Assembly (NCBI RefSeq): GCF_043557345.1
Contig: NZ_JBIFFV010000002.1
Span: forward strand, 124,001 to 188,000
Length of the DNA: 64,000 nt
DNA from: Sulfitobacter sp043557345
GTDB lineage: Bacteria > Pseudomonadota > Alphaproteobacteria > Rhodobacterales > Rhodobacteraceae
Direction: 5' to 3'
The translations under genes were made by a program, and so were the position numbers. Position 1 is the first letter of the stretch. Every line of letters starts with the position of its first letter. The notes under the pieces are model-generated. The model ran no database searches. It saw nothing but the letters and a program-made list of their open reading frames with translations, and had not been told where the DNA came from. This document shows positions 24,879 through 33,993 of this stretch, one piece after another.

Positions 24879-27395
24879 ATGAGCTTGGTCGCGGCGTTTA
24901 CATTGATTGCGCTGTGCGGGATCGTCTTGTCTGGCTTGATGATTGCCAGACAGATCGGCGATGCGGTCAACCGTTTCGCCGTGGTGGGCGCGGTTGCGGT
25001 CTTGGCGCTCTATGTCGTCGTGGTGTTGGCGTCGGCCCCGCGCGGCGGCGCTTATGGCGATCCGATCGAACTGGTCTTCGCGGTGGCGGCGCTTGCGGTG
25101 CTGGTGGCACAGGTCTGGCGCGTGATGCGCAACCGGCGCAAGTTGCAAAACACCGCCAACACCGATGAGACACGGCGCAGATTGCCCGACTTCCTCGACC
25201 ATTTGCCGGTGCAGGCGGCCTTTCTCACGCCCGATATGACCTATGCTTTCGTCAATGACGCCTATAGCGCGTCCTTAGGCAGGCCAACGGATGAGATCGT
25301 GGGCAAACACCTGTCGCAGATCGTCCCGCCGGACCTGCTGGAGGAGATTTCGGACAACCTTGAAAAGGCCTTGGCCGGGCGGCAGGTCACCTGGCATTTC
25401 GATTTTTCGCGCCCCGTGCTGGATCGCACCCAAGGGGCGGCGGTCTATCAGCCGCTGTCCGACCGGGGGCAGGTGGTGGGGGTGCTGGTGATGATCATGG
25501 ACCGGTCCGCCGTGCAGGACGCGGTGCATGAGGCAGAGGTCAGCGCGGCGAAACATGCGCTGGCGGCAGAGGTGGCGGGGATCGGCTATCTGGAATGGGA
25601 TCGGCAGGGCGCGCTGGTCGATGCCTCGCCCGAAGTGGAGGCTCTATTGGGCCGCGACGCGCAGAACCTGCGCGAGATGTGGCAGCAGGGGCAAAGTTTC
25701 GTCGAGCCGCGCAGCCGCGCCACGATCCGCAACAATCTGCATATGGCCGGCAGCCGTCCACGTGATGTGGTGGAGAACGTCAAGTTCCTTGCCGCCAGCG
25801 GACGCCAGATCGAAGCGCGTGCCTGTATTCGCCGTCTGGACCGGGGCCGGCACGCACATCTTCTGGCCGCGATCCAAGATGTCACGGATCAGCAGAACGT
25901 GCTGACCGAACTGGTGAAAAGCGAAACCCGCTTCCGCGACTTCACCGAAAGCGCGACCGATTGGGTCTGGGAGATGGACGCCGAGGGGCGTTTTACCTTT
26001 TTGTCAGGCGGGGGCCGTCAGACCGACAGCGAAACCCCGATTTTCGATCTGGGCAAAACCCTTTCCGACGCCAATGTGGCAAAGGACCAAGGCGATTACG
26101 ACCTGCTGAAACAACGCTTCGCCGCGCGAGAAGCTTTCCGCGATCTGCGATTGGTCCTGCCCTTGGGCAAGGGGCGGGCGCGGCAGATCGACATGTCGGG
26201 CAAACCTTTCTTCGATGCCCAAGCGGAACTGGCAGGCTATCGCGGCACTTGTTTCGACATGACCGAAATCGCCACCGCCGAGACCGAGCGCAAAAGCGCG
26301 CTGGAGGCTTTGGCGCTGGCTTTCGAGAACATCTCGACCATGGTGGCGCTTTTCGACAGCAGCGACCGTCTGGTCTATTGCAACGAGGAATATCGCGCGA
26401 CCTATGCCGGGATGGAGGGCGAAATCATCGGAAAACACTTCGATGAATTGCTCGCCCATTTCACACAGACCGGCAAATTGGCGACGACCACCGAAGGCAA
26501 GACCCGTTGGAGCGCGCAGCGGCGCGACCGGCGCAACACCCCGGCCAAGTTCTTTCGTGCGCGGACCTCCACGGGCCGTTGGCTGGAGGTGACGGATTAC
26601 CCCGTGGCCGCAGGCGGGCTTTTGACCATCGCCTCTGACATCACCGAAAAGGTCGAGCGCGAAGAGCGGCTGCACCGGCATGAAACGGCGCTGCAACTGC
26701 TCAACCGGCGCGAAACTCTGGGCCAGATGACCGCCGCCATCGCCCATGAGTTGAACCAACCTTTAGCCGCTATTCACAATTTTGCCGCAGGCTGCGTGCT
26801 GCGTGCCAAGAACGACCAGCTTGAGAGAGAGGATATGATCGCCGTGCTCAACAATATGCAAAGCCAATCTGAACGGGCCAGCGCCATCCTGCGCTCCATG
26901 TCGAACTATCTGCATAACGACGATGCCGACCGCGATGCGGTCCGCTTTGACGATATCCTCCGCTCGGTGCAGCTGCTGATCCAACCCGAAAGCTCGGCCA
27001 CCGGGGTCGCCGTGACCATCGACGATCAATGTGGGGAGGTCACCCTGCATTGCGCCCGGATCGAAATCGAGCAGCTGTTGATCAACCTGATCAAGAACGG
27101 CATCGACGCCTGTCGCGAGGCGGAGCGTGAGGACGCCGAAGTTTCGGTCACCGCGCGCTGCGAAGCCGGTGAGATCGTGATCGACGTGGCCGACGCGGGG
27201 CGCGGCTTTGCCCCGGACATGCCCGCGCAGACCGCGTTCAGCGCCTTCCGCTCGACCAAGGACAAGGGGCTTGGCGTGGGGCTGGCGATTTGCGAAACGA
27301 TCGTTCTGTCCCATGGCGGAACGATCGCCGTGACGAAATCCGATGCCGAGGGCGCCTGCCTGACCGTGCGGTTGCCATTGGAGGTGCAAAAGTAG
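24879..27395 (+). CDS. Multi-PAS membrane sensor histidine kinase (FixL/DctS-like)
   Basis: 838 residues from the ATG at 24879 (AGAGG upstream; a GTG at 24873 is an alternative). It begins with about three closely spaced transmembrane helices (residues 1-90), then several PAS domains (about 110-215, 225-335, 345-460 and 465-590), then HisKA with His623 in AIAHELNQPLAAIHNFA and an HATPase domain (LLINLIKNGIDACREA, DAGRGFAP, GLGVGLAICETIV). The HELNQPLAAI box is the type paired with FixJ-like regulators. The next gene, one base downstream, is exactly such a regulator. The signal is unknown; no heme-PAS claim is made. Confidence 0.92.
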   Translation: MSLVAAFTLIALCGIVLSGLMIARQIGDAVNRFAVVGAVAVLALYVVVVLASAPRGGAYGDPIELVFAVAALAVLVAQVWRVMRNRRKLQNTANTDETRRRLPDFLDHLPVQAAFLTPDMTYAFVNDAYSASLGRPTDEIVGKHLSQIVPPDLLEEISDNLEKALAGRQVTWHFDFSRPVLDRTQGAAVYQPLSDRGQVVGVLVMIMDRSAVQDAVHEAEVSAAKHALAAEVAGIGYLEWDRQGALVDASPEVEALLGRDAQNLREMWQQGQSFVEPRSRATIRNNLHMAGSRPRDVVENVKFLAASGRQIEARACIRRLDRGRHAHLLAAIQDVTDQQNVLTELVKSETRFRDFTESATDWVWEMDAEGRFTFLSGGGRQTDSETPIFDLGKTLSDANVAKDQGDYDLLKQRFAAREAFRDLRLVLPLGKGRARQIDMSGKPFFDAQAELAGYRGTCFDMTEIATAETERKSALEALALAFENISTMVALFDSSDRLVYCNEEYRATYAGMEGEIIGKHFDELLAHFTQTGKLATTTEGKTRWSAQRRDRRNTPAKFFRARTSTGRWLEVTDYPVAAGGLLTIASDITEKVEREERLHRHETALQLLNRRETLGQMTAAIAHELNQPLAAIHNFAAGCVLRAKNDQLEREDMIAVLNNMQSQSERASAILRSMSNYLHNDDADRDAVRFDDILRSVQLLIQPESSATGVAVTIDDQCGEVTLHCARIEIEQLLINLIKNGIDACREAEREDAEVSVTARCEAGEIVIDVADAGRGFAPDMPAQTAFSAFRSTKDKGLGVGLAICETIVLSHGGTIAVTKSDAEGACLTVRLPLEVQK

Positions 27396-27396
27396 A

Positions 27397-28038
27397 ATGT
27401 CGGAAGAGGGGATCGTTTACGTCGTCGATGATGACGCCGCGGTGCGGGAATCTCTGGTGTGGTTGCTGGGTTCCGTCGGGCTGCGCGCCATTCCTTTCGC
27501 GTCGGCGTCGGCGTTCCTTGATCGCTACGAAGACAACGGGTGTTGCTGTCTGGTCAGCGATGTGCGGATGCCGGGGATGAGCGGGTTGGAGTTGCAAAAG
27601 GCGCTGAACGCGCGGGGGATCGAACTGCCGCTGATCCTGATGACGGCCTTCGGCGATGTCTCTACCGCCGTGACGGCGATGAAGGCGGGGGCGGTGGATT
27701 TCATCGAAAAACCCTTCAACAACCAAAACATGCTCGACCTGATCAATGCCGCCCTTCAAGCCGATGCGGCCCGGCGCAAGAGCAAGGCGGCAGAAGTCGA
27801 AAACGCACAGCTCCTGGCCCGGCTCACTCCGCAGGAGCATCGGGTGTTCGAGCGGGTGGCGGCCGGGCTGTCGAACCGTGAGATCGGCAGCGAGATGGAC
27901 ATCTCCATCAAGACGGTCGAGGTGCACCGCGCGCGGGTGATGCGCAAGCTTGAGGCGAATTCGGTGGCGGAACTGGTGCGGTTCCATTTGCACAACGCGC
28001 CCTCCGGCGAAGGCGATGGCGGCGGTACGGGCCCGTAA
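27397..28038 (+). CDS. FixJ-family response regulator
   Basis: 213 residues. The receiver domain (about 4-120) has the acidic DDDAAVRE pocket, the phospho-acceptor Asp in LVSDVRMPGMSG (near residue 54), the switch Thr in LMTAFGD and the Lys in EKPF. The C-terminal LuxR/GerE helix-turn-helix runs about 145-200 (LTPQEHRVFERVAAGLSNREIGSEMDIS in part). One base separates it from the kinase stop, so the two form a cognate two-component pair. A Gly-rich tail follows. Its targets are unknown. Confidence 0.93.
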   Translation: MSEEGIVYVVDDDAAVRESLVWLLGSVGLRAIPFASASAFLDRYEDNGCCCLVSDVRMPGMSGLELQKALNARGIELPLILMTAFGDVSTAVTAMKAGAVDFIEKPFNNQNMLDLINAALQADAARRKSKAAEVENAQLLARLTPQEHRVFERVAAGLSNREIGSEMDISIKTVEVHRARVMRKLEANSVAELVRFHLHNAPSGEGDGGGTGP

Positions 28039-28042
28039 AAAA

Positions 28043-28067
28043 CCCCGGTAGTGCAGGACCACCGGGG
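28043..28067 (-). terminator. Intrinsic terminator for the HtrA protease gene
   Basis: CCCCGGT (28043-28049) pairs with ACCGGGG (28061-28067). Read on the minus strand the hairpin is followed by a run of six T (complement of 28037-28042), so it terminates the htrA transcript. The T-run overlaps the stop codon of the convergent FixJ-like gene. Confidence 0.75.
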
Positions 28068-28074
28068 CAGGCTG

Positions 28075-28133
28075 CCCAGCCCCGGCGAGGGGTGAGGGCT
28101 GGGGGGCGTCCCGGCGGCATGAGGGGCGCCGGG
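28075..28133. other. Two further hairpins between convergent genes
   Basis: CCCAGCCC (28075-28082) pairs with GGGCTGGG (28096-28103), and CCCGGCG (28110-28116) pairs with CGCCGGG (28127-28133). With the terminator at 28043-28067 they make three hairpins in about 90 bases, filling the space between two convergent genes. Confidence 0.55.
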
Positions 28134-28143
28134 AAGGCATGGG

Positions 28144-29265
28144 TCACGCCGGCTTGGGTTCCAGCACGCCCACGGTCACGTCGAGGGTCTGCTCAGACCC
28201 TTTGCGCAGCACGACGACCTCTGCCGCGCTTTCGGGCGTGGTGGTGGCCACCGCACGGGTCAGGTCACGCAGATCGTCCACCTCCGTGCCGCCGAAGGAC
28301 AGGATGATGTCGCCCTTCCTGAGGCCCGCTTTGGCGGCGGGGCTGTCCTCGGTGATCGCCTCGATCACCGCGCCGCGCGGCTCGTCATAGCCGAGCACAT
28401 TGGCGACCTCGGGGGTCATGGGCCGGATTTGCACGCCCAGCCAGCCCCGTTCGACCGATCCGTCATCGGCCAGATCGGAGACGATGGTCTGCACCAGATC
28501 CGAGGGCACCGAGAAGCCGATGCCGACCGAGCCGCCACCGGGGCTCAGGATCGCGGTGTTCACGCCCACGACCTCGCCCTCGTTGTTGAACAGCGGGCCG
28601 CCTGAGTTGCCGCGGTTGATCGCCGCGTCGGTCTGGATGAAGTCATCGAAGGGGCCTGCCTGAATGTCCCGCGACAGGGCCGAGACGATGCCCGAAGTGA
28701 CGGTGCCGCCAAGGCCGAAGGGGTTGCCCACGGCCACGACCTCATCCCCCACGCGCAGGGTTTTCGATGTGCCGAAGTCGACCTTGGGCAGGTCCACATC
28801 CGCAGAGACTTTCAGCAGCGCAATGTCGGTCATTGCGTCGCTGCCCACCACTTCGGCGTCGAACGTGCGGCCATCGGCGAGCTTTACGGTCACGGTCTCG
28901 GCCCCTGCGACGACGTGGTGGTTGGTCACGATCTGACCATCCTCAGAGATGATGAAGCCCGAGCCCAAACCTTGGCGCGGCGTTGCTTCGCCTCCGTGCT
29001 GGTCAGGCAGCATATGCTCGAACCGGCGGCGCAGTTCCTCGGGCATGCCGGGGGGCAATTGTTGCTGGATCTGCGCAGTTTGCTGCTTCGCGGTCACCTC
29101 GATAAAGACGACGGCCGGAGAGACGGCCTCGACAAGGTCGGCGTAGCCGCCCGGCGGGACCGCAAGCGCAGCCGAGGGGGCCAGCGCCAGCATCGGCGTG
29201 GCGGCCATCGCGGCGCTGAGCGCAAGGGCGGCGGCGCGGGGGGCTTTGGAAAGGGGTTTGGTCAT
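28144..29265 (-). CDS. Periplasmic HtrA/DegP-family serine protease with one PDZ domain
   Basis: 373 residues from the ATG at 29265, which has AAGGAG seven bases upstream. A signal peptide ends AALA before VPPGGY. The trypsin-like domain carries the full triad: His117 (TNHHVVAG), Asp147 (MTDIALLKV) and Ser221 (NRGNSGGPL), with spacings like DegP. A single PDZ domain occupies about 275-365; DegP and DegQ have two, so the domain count is that of DegS, but there is no retained membrane anchor. It degrades misfolded envelope proteins. It is divergent from an OmpR/HAMP-kinase pair that may sense envelope stress and control it. Confidence 0.92.
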   Translation of the reverse strand: MTKPLSKAPRAAALALSAAMAATPMLALAPSAALAVPPGGYADLVEAVSPAVVFIEVTAKQQTAQIQQQLPPGMPEELRRRFEHMLPDQHGGEATPRQGLGSGFIISEDGQIVTNHHVVAGAETVTVKLADGRTFDAEVVGSDAMTDIALLKVSADVDLPKVDFGTSKTLRVGDEVVAVGNPFGLGGTVTSGIVSALSRDIQAGPFDDFIQTDAAINRGNSGGPLFNNEGEVVGVNTAILSPGGGSVGIGFSVPSDLVQTIVSDLADDGSVERGWLGVQIRPMTPEVANVLGYDEPRGAVIEAITEDSPAAKAGLRKGDIILSFGGTEVDDLRDLTRAVATTTPESAAEVVVLRKGSEQTLDVTVGVLEPKPA

Positions 29266-29427
29266 TTCATGCTCCTTGCTGTGCATTCGGTCGTTCCGGG
29301 AGCCTATCTGGACCTGCGGATTTACAGTGCCTTGCCGCGCCCTATACAAATTTGTGAGATTGCCGCCTCTGGGCTGTACGGGCGGCGAATTTGGCATAAT
29401 CCAAGGGCGATCCTACATGAGACCGCG

Positions 29428-30099
29428 ATGAAACTTCTTGTTGTCGAAGACGATGCCACCACCAGCACCTATATCGCGCGCGGCCTGCGCGAAGAGGGGC
29501 ATGCGGTGGATGTGGTGGCTGATGGCCGCGACGGTTTGGTGCAGGCCACCACCGGGCAATATGACGTGCTGATCCTTGACCGGATGCTGCCCGAGTTGGA
29601 CGGGCTGACCCTGTTGAAAACCCTGCGCGGGGCGGGCAATGCGACGCCGGTGCTGCTGCTCACGGCCATGGGCGCGGTGGAGGACCGGATCGACGGGCTG
29701 AATGCCGGGGCGGATGATTACCTCATGAAACCCTTCGCCTTCGGAGAGCTCTCGGCGCGGGTCAACGCGCTGGCGCGCCGCCCGCAGGCGCTGGAGCAGG
29801 AGACCACCCTGCGCGCGGGCGACCTGACCATGGACCTGATCAGCCGCCGGGTGACGCGGGCGGGCCAAGAGATCGACCTCTTGCCGCGCGAATTTGCCCT
29901 GCTGGAGCATCTTCTGCGGCGCAAGGGCAGGGTGCAGACCCGCACCATGCTGCTGGAGGCGGTCTGGGACATTTCCTTCGACCCGATGACCAATGTGGTG
30001 GAGACCCATATCAGCCGGTTGCGGGCCAAGGTCGACCGGCCCTTTGACAGCGAACTCATCCAGACCGTGCGCGGCGCGGGCTATAGGATCGACGCATGA
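29428..30099 (+). CDS. OmpR-family response regulator
   Basis: 223 residues from the ATG at 29428; the frame extends back to 28915 but that part overlaps htrA on the other strand. The receiver (about 1-115) has VVEDD, the phospho-acceptor Asp51 in LILDRMLPELDG, LLTAMG and the KPFAF Lys. The winged-helix DNA-binding domain (about 130-220) has LLPREFALLEHLLRR and ETHISRLRAKVD. This is the QseB/TctD-like branch. It overlaps the kinase gene by 4 bases. It is divergent from htrA with 162 bases between the starts, so regulation of that protease is likely but unproven. Confidence 0.93.
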   Translation: MKLLVVEDDATTSTYIARGLREEGHAVDVVADGRDGLVQATTGQYDVLILDRMLPELDGLTLLKTLRGAGNATPVLLLTAMGAVEDRIDGLNAGADDYLMKPFAFGELSARVNALARRPQALEQETTLRAGDLTMDLISRRVTRAGQEIDLLPREFALLEHLLRRKGRVQTRTMLLEAVWDISFDPMTNVVETHISRLRAKVDRPFDSELIQTVRGAGYRIDA

Positions 30100-31445
30100 G
30101 GGCGCGGCTGGCGGGGCTCTGGCGGTCGATGCCACTACGTCTGGCGCTTTTGTTGGTGCTTTTGTTCACCATCGTCAGCCTGCTCAGCCTTGCCGCGAGT
30201 TATGCGGTCACCCAACGGTCTTTCGAACAGGCGATCCGCGCCGATCTGGCACAGGACATGGCGGGCTTCCGCGCCGCCCCCGGTGCCGCCGCCCTCGCGC
30301 GGCTGGTCGAGGCGGAATCGCGTGAGACCGATCCCAACCGGCTGATCCTCAGCTACATCGGCCCCAACGGGCGCATCTATGGCAACGGGGCCATCGCACG
30401 GGATAACGAGGGCTATCACATCGTCTCGATCGGCGCGGCGCGGGCGCAGTATACCGGGGTTTATCTGACCCTGACGGACACGCTTTATGGCGGGCTTTTG
30501 ACCATCGCGCGCAGCCGGGCCGAGATCACGGCCCTGCGCGAGGTTTTCGTTAATATTCTGTTGGTCAGCCTGCTGCCCACGGTGCTGATCGCGCTGTCGG
30601 GCGGGCTGATCCTTGCCCGCCGTTCCAAACGCCATGTGGAGGTGATCCGCGCCACGCTGGACCGGCTGACAACGGGGGATCTGGCCGCAAGGGTCGCGCC
30701 GGGGCCGCGCTGGTCGGACGACCTGCTGCGCATCGGCGAGGCGGTGAACCAGATGGCCCGGGCGCAGGAAACTTCCGTGGCGGCGCTGCGGCAGGTGTCA
30801 CTGGATATCGCGCATGACTTGAAGACGCCGATCCAGCGCGTCTCGGTTCATCTTGACGATCTGGACCGGGCCGAGGCTGCGGGCGCGGACCGCGCCGAAC
30901 CGCTGGCCCGCGCCCGGGCCGAGTTGGAGGGGATCGCCGCGATCTTTCAATCGCTCCTGCAATTGGCGCAGGTGGAGCAGGGCGAGGCCCGGGCCCATTT
31001 CGCCCCCGTCGACCTCACCGCGCTTTGCCGCACCATGGTCGAGCTTTACGAGCCCGCAGCAGGGGAGCAGGGCAAACACCTGCGCTGCGACCTGCCCGAA
31101 ACGCCTGTTCATGTCACCGGTGACCGCGCGCTTTTGGGGCAATTGCTGGCCAATCTGATCGAAAACGCCCTGCGCCATTCCGGCGACGCTGCGGCGGTAG
31201 AGGTCGCGCTGAAACAGGCGGCGGGGCAGGTCACGCTTACGGTGGCGGACGGCGGCCCCGGCATTCCGGCTGCGGACCGCGACAAAGTGTTGCAGCGCCT
31301 TTACCGGCTGGATCGCAGCCGGGGCACGCCGGGGCATGGGCTGGGTCTGGCGCTGGTCGATGGGGTGGCGAAACTCCATGGGGCAACGCTGGATCTTACC
31401 GACAACGCGCCGGGGCTGCGCGTCGTGGTCACATTCGACAGCTAG
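30096..31445 (+). CDS. HAMP-type membrane sensor histidine kinase
   Basis: 449 residues. Two transmembrane helices (about 13-35 and 150-172) flank a short periplasmic domain of about 115 residues; then come HAMP (about 173-225), HisKA with His240 in DIAHDLKTPIQRV, and HATPase with LLANLIENALRHSG, ADGGPGIP and GHGLGLALVDGVAKLHG. It is the cognate kinase of the overlapping OmpR-type regulator. The periplasmic part is short and lacks a known domain. The same layout is seen in QseC- and CpxA-like envelope sensors. Confidence 0.92.
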   Translation: MRARLAGLWRSMPLRLALLLVLLFTIVSLLSLAASYAVTQRSFEQAIRADLAQDMAGFRAAPGAAALARLVEAESRETDPNRLILSYIGPNGRIYGNGAIARDNEGYHIVSIGAARAQYTGVYLTLTDTLYGGLLTIARSRAEITALREVFVNILLVSLLPTVLIALSGGLILARRSKRHVEVIRATLDRLTTGDLAARVAPGPRWSDDLLRIGEAVNQMARAQETSVAALRQVSLDIAHDLKTPIQRVSVHLDDLDRAEAAGADRAEPLARARAELEGIAAIFQSLLQLAQVEQGEARAHFAPVDLTALCRTMVELYEPAAGEQGKHLRCDLPETPVHVTGDRALLGQLLANLIENALRHSGDAAAVEVALKQAAGQVTLTVADGGPGIPAADRDKVLQRLYRLDRSRGTPGHGLGLALVDGVAKLHGATLDLTDNAPGLRVVVTFDS

Positions 31446-31535
31446 AGCGCGGCCCAAGCACTGCGGCAATTTAGCCTGTGCCTCTCCGGCCCCCCGGCCC
31501 TATATAGGTCAGGAAACAATACGCGGGGGCTTCAT

Positions 31536-32984
31536 ATGCTCGACGGTTACACCGCCGAAATCCTAGCGCGGGTGCAGTTTGCATTCACGGTTTCGTTCCA
31601 CATCATCTTCCCGGCATTCTCGATCGGGTTGGCGAGCTTTCTGGCCGTGCTCAACGCGCTCTGGCTGTGGAAACGCGAAGAGACCTATCTGAAGCTCTTT
31701 GACTATTGGAAGAAAATCTTTGCGGTGGCTTTCGGCATGGGGGTCGTCTCGGGCATCGTCATGTCCTACCAGATCGGCACCAATTGGTCGGTCTTTTCTG
31801 ACAAGGCGGGGCCGGTGGTCGGGCCGCTGATGGCCTATGAGGTGCTCTCGGCCTTTTTCCTTGAGGCGGGTTTTCTGGGCATCATGCTCTTTGGCCGCAA
31901 GCGGGTGGGCGACGGGCTGCATATGTTCGCGACAGCGCTGGTGGCGCTTGGCACGCTGGCCTCGGCCACATGGATCCTTTCGGTGAACTCTTGGATGCAG
32001 ACGCCCGCGGGCTTTGCCATCAATGACGTGGGCCAATTCGTGCCCGAGGATTGGTGGGCCATCGTCTTCAACCCCTCCTTCCCCTACCGTTTGGTGCATA
32101 TGGTGCTGGCGGCCTATCTCACCACCGCGCTGGTCGTGGGCGGGGTCGGGGGGCTGCATCTGCTGCGTGATCACGCCGACCGGGCCGCGCGGCGGATGTT
32201 CTCCATGGCGATGTGGATGCTTCTGTTGGTCACCCCGCTGCAAATTTTCGCGGGCGACATGCATGGCCTCAATACGCTGGAGCATCAGCCCGCCAAGGTC
32301 ATGGCGATGGAGGGGCATTACGACAGCCACCCCGAGGGCGCGCCGCTGATCCTCTTTGGCATCCCGAACCCCGAGGAAAAGCGCATCGACTACGCGGTGG
32401 AGATCCCCAAACTGTCGTCGCTGATCCTCAAGCACGATCTGAACGCGCCGCTCGACGGGCTCGACACGATCCCGGACGAAGACGAACCGCCGGTGGCCAT
32501 CGTCTTTTGGTCCTTCCGCATCATGATCGGGCTTGGCTTTGCCATGTTGGGGCTGGGACTTTGGGCGGCCTTCGCGCGGCTGCGCGGGCGGCTTTACGAT
32601 GCGCCGATGCTGCACCGTCTGGCGCTGGTGATGGGGCCGACCGGCTTTGTCGCGGTGCTGGCGGGCTGGATCACGACCGAGGTCGGGCGGCAGCCCTTTA
32701 CGGTCTACGGTCTATTGCGGACCTCCGACAGCCTCGCTCCGATCGAGGCCCCGGCGGTCGCGACCTCCCTGATCGCTTTCATCGTGGTGTATTTCTTCGT
32801 CTTCGGTGCGGGCACTTGGTATATTCTGGCGATGATGCGCAAACCCGTTGTCGGCCATGTGCTGGAAGACGAACGTGACGCGGCGCAGGATGACCTCGCG
32901 CAGGATGACGGGCCGATCCTTGCTGTCGGCGAAGAGGCCGCGGTCAGAGACAGGACCGCGCATAACAAGGGCGAGGAGAGCTGA
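31536..32984 (+). CDS. cydA: Cytochrome bd-type quinol oxidase subunit I (CIO type)
   Basis: 482 residues with about nine transmembrane helices. It starts MLDGYTAEILARVQFAFTVS, with the conserved His in FHIIFPAFSIG close behind, then SVNSWMQTP.GF (about 147-158) and the quinol-binding region GDMHGLNTLEHQPAKVMAMEG (about 245-265; ends given). GWITTEVGRQPFTVYGLLRT (about 365-385) follows. The Q-loop is short, which places it in the cyanide-insensitive CIO group rather than the long-loop E. coli type. It forms the heme-bearing half of a high-affinity O2-reducing oxidase. A GGGGG ribosome site precedes it, and cydB follows after one base. Confidence 0.95.
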   Translation: MLDGYTAEILARVQFAFTVSFHIIFPAFSIGLASFLAVLNALWLWKREETYLKLFDYWKKIFAVAFGMGVVSGIVMSYQIGTNWSVFSDKAGPVVGPLMAYEVLSAFFLEAGFLGIMLFGRKRVGDGLHMFATALVALGTLASATWILSVNSWMQTPAGFAINDVGQFVPEDWWAIVFNPSFPYRLVHMVLAAYLTTALVVGGVGGLHLLRDHADRAARRMFSMAMWMLLLVTPLQIFAGDMHGLNTLEHQPAKVMAMEGHYDSHPEGAPLILFGIPNPEEKRIDYAVEIPKLSSLILKHDLNAPLDGLDTIPDEDEPPVAIVFWSFRIMIGLGFAMLGLGLWAAFARLRGRLYDAPMLHRLALVMGPTGFVAVLAGWITTEVGRQPFTVYGLLRTSDSLAPIEAPAVATSLIAFIVVYFFVFGAGTWYILAMMRKPVVGHVLEDERDAAQDDLAQDDGPILAVGEEAAVRDRTAHNKGEES

Positions 32985-32985
32985 G

Positions 32986-33993
32986 ATGTTTGGACTTGAA
33001 CTTTCGTTCATCTGGGCCGGGATCATCGCCGGGGCGGTGCTGATCTACGTCATCCTCGACGGCTTCGATCTGGGTGTTGGGCTGCTCTTTCCGATGACCA
33101 AGGACGAGGGCGAGCGCAACGTGATGATGAACTCGGTCGCCCCCATCTGGGACGGCAACGAGACATGGCTGGTGCTGGGCGGCGGCGGGCTCTTCGCCGT
33201 CTTCCCGCTGGCCTATGCGGTGGTAATGCCCGCGCTTTACATGCCGATCATCCTGATGCTGCTGGGGCTGATCTTTCGCGGCGTCGCCTTCGAGTACCGC
33301 TGGCGCACGAAACGCTGGAAACCGCTCTGGGATATGGCATTCTTCGGCGGCTCGCTGGTGGCCTCCTTCTGTCAGGGCATCGCCTTGGGCGCGCTGGTGC
33401 AGGGGATCGAGATCGAAGGCCGCGCCTATGCGGGCGGTTGGTGGGACTGGCTCACCCCCTTCTCGATCCTGACCGGGGTGGCGGTGACCACGGGCTATGC
33501 TTTGCTGGGTGCGACATGGCTCAACATGAAGCTTGAGGGCCGCATTCAGGCGCATATGCGCCGTCTTGCATGGCCGCTGGCGGTGGCGACCCTGGTCTTC
33601 ATGGGGCTGGTCAGCCTTTGGACGCCCTTCACCGATGCGGTCTATTTCGAACGCTGGTTCGCGTGGCCCACCGCGCTCTTCAGCGGCATTGTGCCTCTCT
33701 TGGTGGCGCTGGCGGCTTTTGGGATGCTGCGCGGGTTGCAACGCCGCGGCGACAAACAGCCGTTCTTCTGCGCGCTGGCGCTTTTCGTGCTGGGCTTCAT
33801 CGGCATCGGGATCAGTTTCTACCCGCATATGGTCCCGCCCAGCTTGACCATCGCCGAGGCGGCCGCCCCGGATGACAGCTTGATGTTCGCGCTGGTCGGC
33901 ACGCTGGTGCTGCTGCCGCTGATCCTGAGCTACACCGCCTACGCCTATTGGGTGTTCCGTGGCAAGATCGACCCTGAGGAGGGCTATCACTGA
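32986..33993 (+). CDS. cydB: Cytochrome bd-type quinol oxidase subunit II
   Basis: 335 residues from the ATG at 32986, one base after the cydA stop, with GAGGAGAG upstream. Signature segments are ILDGFDLGVGLLFP (about 23-36), APIWDGNETWLVLGGGGLFAVFP (about 52-74; ends given) and a late SFYPHMVPP. It has about eight transmembrane helices. It dimerises with subunit I in the inner membrane. The length is slightly below the E. coli protein, as usual in the CIO branch. Its stop overlaps the start of a micro-ORF by one base. Confidence 0.95.
   Translation: MFGLELSFIWAGIIAGAVLIYVILDGFDLGVGLLFPMTKDEGERNVMMNSVAPIWDGNETWLVLGGGGLFAVFPLAYAVVMPALYMPIILMLLGLIFRGVAFEYRWRTKRWKPLWDMAFFGGSLVASFCQGIALGALVQGIEIEGRAYAGGWWDWLTPFSILTGVAVTTGYALLGATWLNMKLEGRIQAHMRRLAWPLAVATLVFMGLVSLWTPFTDAVYFERWFAWPTALFSGIVPLLVALAAFGMLRGLQRRGDKQPFFCALALFVLGFIGIGISFYPHMVPPSLTIAEAAAPDDSLMFALVGTLVLLPLILSYTAYAYWVFRGKIDPEEGYH

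Noticed and set aside
28915..29427. N-terminal extension of the OmpR-type regulator frame
   Set aside because: It lies opposite the htrA 5' end and promoter; the receiver domain starts exactly at the ATG at 29428.
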